A DNA stretch of 64,000 bases from Plantago elongata (lineage: Eukaryota; Streptophyta; Magnoliopsida; Lamiales; Plantaginaceae): NCBI GenBank assembly GCA_036897095.1, contig JAYMSP010000132.1:1-64000 (forward strand), given 5' to 3'. Every line of letters starts with the position of its first letter. Within the stretch, counting starts at the first letter, position 1. Made by a program: the position numbers and the translations under genes. This document shows positions 59,526 through 64,000 of the stretch, piece by piece. Below the pieces are notes generated by a model. That model did not search any database. It was not told the DNA's origin and saw nothing but the letters and a program-made list of their open reading frames with translations.

Positions 59526-61935
59526 TGTTGGTGGTTAGAGAAGCTTGAGATTGATTTGGTTTTGATTTCAGATCTGATTAGGAGGAAGATGATTTCGGAT
59601 TGTGTAGTGTTTTGGTAGAGAAAGAACAGAATGTCGGCTGCCTAATCTAATACCAATAGTTAGGGTAAACTGTAAAATACCAATAATATCCTTGGTCTAA
59701 CGGATAAACGGATATCTGGCGGATTTATCCGTTTTATCCGTTCAAAACGGATGAAGTAAAACCTCATCCGCAATTCGGTCCGTTTTTTAACGGATCGATC
59801 TGTATCCGTCCGTTTTCGCGGATAACGGACCGGATTCACGGATACGGATAAAATGAGCAGCCCTAACCTGGAGTATCATTGGGCCCGATGTTTTTCAAGC
59901 GGTTAAGGAATTTTTTGAGCAAGATCGGATGTACAAGTCGGTGAACTGTAGCCTTTTGACATTAATTCCAAAGATCGCAGATGCAAAGATGGTTAAGGAT
60001 TTTAGATCGATATTTTGTTGCACTACACTATATAAGATCATATCGAAAATTCTTACTTCTAGACTGAGTACTGTCTTGCCTAATCTAGTACATGAAAGCC
60101 AAGCTGCATTTATCCAATGACAGAAAATTCAAAATCATATACTTCTGGCATACGAGCTTTTGAGGGGATATAATAGGAAGAATGGTGCACCTAAATGTAT
60201 GCTACAGATGGATCTACATAAATCTTATGATACGGTGGAATGGAGTGCACTCAAGACTATCCTGAATGAACTTGGATTTCCTTCACAGTTTGTTAACTGG
60301 ATTATGATTTGTGTCACTACTATGTCCTATCGGTATATGATCAATTGCAATGTATCACAATGTTTGAAGGCTAAACGGGGGCTTCGACAGGGCGATCCCA
60401 TCTCTCCACTACTCTTTGATTTGGTCATGGAAAATCTGTATCGCAAATTACAGGAGTTAAAACAGGTCCCTGAGTTCAACTTCCATTCCCGTTGTGAAAG
60501 ATTACATATTATTAATCTTAGATGTGTGGATGATCTACTTTTGTTCTCCATAGGGGATCCTGTTTATGTTCTACTGGTGGAGAAGTTTGACACCTTTTCC
60601 CGAGCCACGGGGCTGAGAATCAATCCGCAGAAATGTCAAATCTATTTCGGCGCATTGGAGGAGGCGGACAAGATCAACATGCAGCAGATCAATGGATTTC
60701 GAGAGGGCTCCCTTCCTTTTCGTTACTAGGGAGTCCCATTGACCAGTAAAAAGCTTACAATCGGGCAATGCCAACCGCTAATAGATAAGATTGTATCCCG
60801 AATTCGATATTGGAGTGCAAAACTACTTAGCTACGCTGGAAGAGTACAATTGATTAGAAGTGTTTTGTTTGCAGTAACTAATTACTGGCTTCAATGTCTA
60901 CCACTCTCCAAGGGTGTCTTGAAACATGTCGAAGCTATTTGTCGTTCCTTCCTGTGGTCCAATAGTGAGATGATCACACGTAAAGCCCCAGTGGCATGGG
61001 TGAAGGTTTGTAAACCTAAATCTCAAGGAGGTTTACTAATTACAAAATTAAAAGAGTGGAACCAAGCATGTATGATAAAACTGCTTTGGAATTTGTATGG
61101 AAAAGGACAATCTGTGGGTCAAATGGGTGCATATCTATTATATGCCGCAGGATCGACTTCTACTAGGAGATGTTTCGAATTCGTGCTCCTGGATCTTTCG
61201 TGGAATTGTTAAGAATCGATCATTGGTAACTAAAATTCGACATGGATTACCCTGTTGCTGCTGACACGCTTCCGTACTGAGATGATTTACCGCACCTTAC
61301 TGGAGAACGAAACTTTGGCACCTTGGCGAACGTTGTTCTACCGGAATGTGGCGCGACCAAGGGCGCATCTAGTGACTTGGCTAGCTTGCTAGGATCGACT
61401 TGCCACGAGAGAGGATGAATAGATTCGATTTGCTGCCAACCTTGACTTGATATTTCTGTCCGTCCACTACCTTCTCTTTGCATGCTCCATAATAGCGGGG
61501 ATCTGGAAATACGTTCTGAACTGGTTAAGGATACAACATAACCCGCAGGATTGGGAGTCAGAGTTATTATGGATACTACGCAGAACTCGTGGAAAGGGAT
61601 GGAGAGCCAAAATCATGAAGTTAGCCTTCACCGAAACAATTTACGTGACATGAATGTTCAGGAATGAGATGTGCTTCGCTGACAATCCTGTTATTCCAGA
61701 TTGTAGTCATGTGGGTAGGAAGATTGTGGATGTTTTGGTTTATAGAACTTGGAAATGTCCGGAGCTGAGGACCCATGTTGGGAACCTGTTGATAGTTAAT
61801 TAGTAGTTTTTTGGTAGTTTAGATTTTTTTTTGCTTACTAGTCATTTTCGGATTCAGGCATGATCTCTTTGATCGCCTTTTGCTTTTTATTTGCTTTTTG
61901 GATATTAATAGTACATTCGTTTCTAAAAAAAAAAT

Positions 61936-64000
61936 ATAACCAAATTTATTTATGTAAAATATCAACATGCTTGCATACAGGAAAACCAAACAGCTCATGT
62001 AGTATTTTATTTCTTTTTTTTTAAGATAGGGTTGATACGCGGAAAAAAAATCAAATTTTAAGATTTGTGTGTGTGTGTAAATTGACTATGATTGTGTTTG
62101 ATGTAGGACCTTTTTGGTCTTTCCTAAATACCAGATGATTCTCATAAGACGAACCCATTAAGATTCAAACTGATTTTAGTGTAATCAAAACACAAGAGTG
62201 ATAACTTATATGATTGGATTATATTACAAACATAATGAATTGAGCATGAACTTAACATACGTTTGTTCATTTGATATATGATATGTTTATTTTGTATTTG
62301 GTTTCTATGTTCAGTTCATTATGATTTCAAAATTTGTATGGTTATTCTTGTTCGGTTGGATCATGCTCCAATAGTTTGGTTTGTTTCTCCGATTGCATTT
62401 AGAAATACAAGAAAAGGCCTACAATTTTACAATAACATTACAAAAATAACAAAATTTCTAGGGAAAAATGTCTAAAACCCTGTTTAGCAAAACTAACTGA
62501 AAAAGTAGCTGATAGTTGGTTATGTAATTTTTTTTTTCAACAAGCTAACTTGGTTAGCTTCTCAAATCAGCTAGTTGAAAGATAGCTTGTTTGAAAAAAT
62601 CATACGTTTATGTAACAAGCTTTTTATTAAAAAAAGCTCATAGAACTAAAAAGTTAGTGGTAAACAGAGCCTAAAAACAATTCTATAAGGCAAAGAACCT
62701 TATAAGACAAGATGATGATGCAATGGCGTGAAGTCACCTGCATATTCATTCTTCGTTCGATTGCTTTTAGGTCCGACCCATCATTAGTTCATCGTAACCA
62801 TTCGAAAGTGAAGGCTGGTGTGCAAAAATGTGAATGTGTAACCGTGTGAGAGTATATCACTTTAGGATTTTGAAAATGTTATAAAATACTACTACTATTT
62901 ATTAGAAAATTATTAATAAACATCACTTTCATGAACAATTTGTGACCTACTAAACAATAATGTATATATTCGTACATATAACAATATGTTACCGAACCGA
63001 GACGGTACAACTTAGTAAAATGTGAACTTTTTTGTGAAATTTTACGAATCTTCATAATTTTAGAAAGATATATTCTCCAAAAAGAAAGTACAATATTTAC
63101 AGCAAAGTGGAAAGAGAATAAGGGCCTAATTGGTTTTGTGTATTGTGGTATGTTTGGTCGGTTAACCGCATACATTTGGTGATTGGGTTGATGTGTTTCG
63201 TTTCCAAACGCATAATCAAAGCCCGACGAAGCCCATGGATTTTTGAAGAAGTGTATTCTCAAATACACATTCGGAGCACATTCAAATACATTTTGATTCT
63301 CATGTATTTGAATGCATTTCTACCTTGTCTGAATATTACAACAATGCCACCAAACAGTAAACCTTATTGGCCACATATATATACGAGAAATGAAATGCAT
63401 TTTCCTTCATTTTCTTTTCCAAGCTCACTGCTCACTATATGAACGAAGAGACCACAATTGAGTTCGAACTTTCAAGCCTCGCATCCTTTGTTCGACTGTG
63501 AGTTGAGTTTTTAACATTGGATCTCGTTGTTTCAGGTGTCAGAATCACTGTTCCAGCGCAACAGTCGATGTTTGAAGCTGTCGTGTTCGAGTTGCAGCTC
63601 GTGAAGGTATGGTGAAATTGGTAGCTAAAATTGGTACAATAATATACAATTAATGCTAGTGGTGTGCTATTTATTGTGGTGTATTGAATGCTTGATTTGA
63701 TATTTAATGTGTCCTTTCTTTTTATGTCTCCTTTCTTTCCTGATTTTTAAATGTTTATGCTTATGAAACAAGATGAATTAATTGTTTTTGTTAGTTTATG
63801 CCCGTAACTAGGTGTGATGAATAGATTGATTCTTGGTTGCTTTATGTTTCTGAAATGAACAAGAAGTTTGGTGATTTTTTGTAGATTAATTTACTGTTTA
63901 TTGGGGGATATAGAGACATGTTGTCTAACACACAAAGGCAACAACTCATTCGGCTCATAATGGTTATGTCAATGGGACTGCTATGACTTGGTACTACATT
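61936..64000. other. Intergenic with a probable hAT-type MITE; window end
   Basis: At about 62472-62672, ccctgtttagcaaaactaac and, inverted, gctctgtttaccactaact form imperfect terminal repeats flanked by ctaaaa-like sequence on both sides, the shape of a hAT MITE. The last 500 bp (from about 63440) look less AT-rich and could be the leader of a gene to the right, but I cannot identify one. Confidence 0.45.

Larger units (their letters stand above)
58844..59865 (+). mobile_element. hAT element with two captured host gene starts (Pack-hAT)
   Basis: A perfect 8-bp duplication acctggag at 58836-58843 and 59866-59873. Terminal repeats: tagggctgcgca at the left and, inverted, tagggctgctca at the right. 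Both subterminal regions are crowded with cggata and tatccg motifs. No transposase. Inside are a PhzF-like first exon (59303, plus strand) and a histone H4 start with its leader (59525, minus strand). It inserted into LINE ORF2, so it is younger than the LINE. Confidence 0.95.
57426..61800 (+). pseudogene. LINE ORF2, broken
   Basis: Endonuclease: MLVSWNVRGCNKIAKVKE at the start, WMIMGDFNNVLSSQDC, RTDHVVGN and YDHALLRLKLF. Reverse transcriptase: MLQMDLHKSYDTVEW, KRGLRQGDPISPLLFDLVME, and CVDDLLLF where active enzymes have F/YADD, then GLRINPQKCQIYFG. Downstream come SYAGRVQLIRSVLF and SFLWSN, then IWKYVLNWLRIQ and TWMFRNEMCF near the end. Stops lie near 57653, 57813, 58210, 58605, 60120, 60729 and 61212, and frames shift several times; the hAT insertion at 58844 also cuts it. 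The enzyme could not be made. Confidence 0.88.
56689..61935 (+). mobile_element. L1-type LINE, broken, with later insertions
   Basis: Begins near 56689 with the leader-like aaaccctagctttctccc, and ends in an A run at about 61925-61935 after a 3' UTR. It carries a partial ORF1-like region (56781-57180) and most of ORF2 (endonuclease, reverse transcriptase, C-terminal zinc-knuckle region). ORF2 has several stops and frame changes, so it is inactive. A CACTA-type end (57181-57408) and a hAT element (58844-59865) sit inside it. I could not see a convincing target-site duplication. Confidence 0.85.

Noticed and set aside
1-64000. CRISPR array, bacterial operon or phage-like island
   Set aside because: No regularly spaced repeats with unique spacers, no Shine-Dalgarno-led gene strings; spliced genes show a plant nuclear genome.

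Overview
The window reads as nuclear DNA of a flowering plant: spliced genes with GT-AG introns, a plant tRNA-Asn, plant-only families (class B GATA factor, isoamylase 2, proline-rich cell-wall protein, TPS-b terpene synthase) and AT-rich intergenic DNA full of MITEs, Mutator-like elements (MULEs) and hAT elements. A eudicot is clear. The TPS-b monoterpene synthase remnant would suit a terpene-rich asterid such as a mint relative (Lamiales), but this is inference.

Layout. 0-8 kb: a tRNA-derived SINE, a four-exon secreted-protein gene (DUF7731-like), an unclassified repeat with a minisatellite, and a small GATA factor gene. 8-22 kb: mostly intergenic DNA with a short MULE, a ~270-bp tandem array, tRNA-Asn, several MITEs and a short Hyp-rich glycoprotein gene. 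22.8-29.6 kb: a degenerate MULE with ~240-bp inverted ends, a broken transposase, a convergent zf-GRF gene and a second MULE-like element nested in the transposase. 30-38.5 kb: a Pack-MULE that copied the start of the lipase gene found 11.7 kb away, a 1-kb hAT element, and a TPS-b gene split by a MULE which was itself hit by a Harbinger-type MITE. 38.6-40.8 kb: two direct copies of a ~1-kb foldback repeat. 42-54.4 kb: the gene-rich part, with a complete seven-exon lipase, a complete isoamylase 2 gene (non-catalytic debranching-enzyme subunit) and a complete eight-exon GGCT-like gene. 56.7-61.9 kb: a broken L1-type LINE carrying a CACTA end and a hAT element that captured the starts of a PhzF-like gene and a histone H4 gene. 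The rest to 64 kb is intergenic.

The genes form no pathway or cluster. The most striking content is a record of DNA transposition: nested insertions dated relative to one another by intact target-site duplications, and three gene-capture events (lipase, PhzF, histone H4), one of which has its donor in the same window. I found no CRISPR array, no operon and no coherent new enzymatic system. All splice sites were read by eye from reading frame, GT/AG signals and remembered family sequences.
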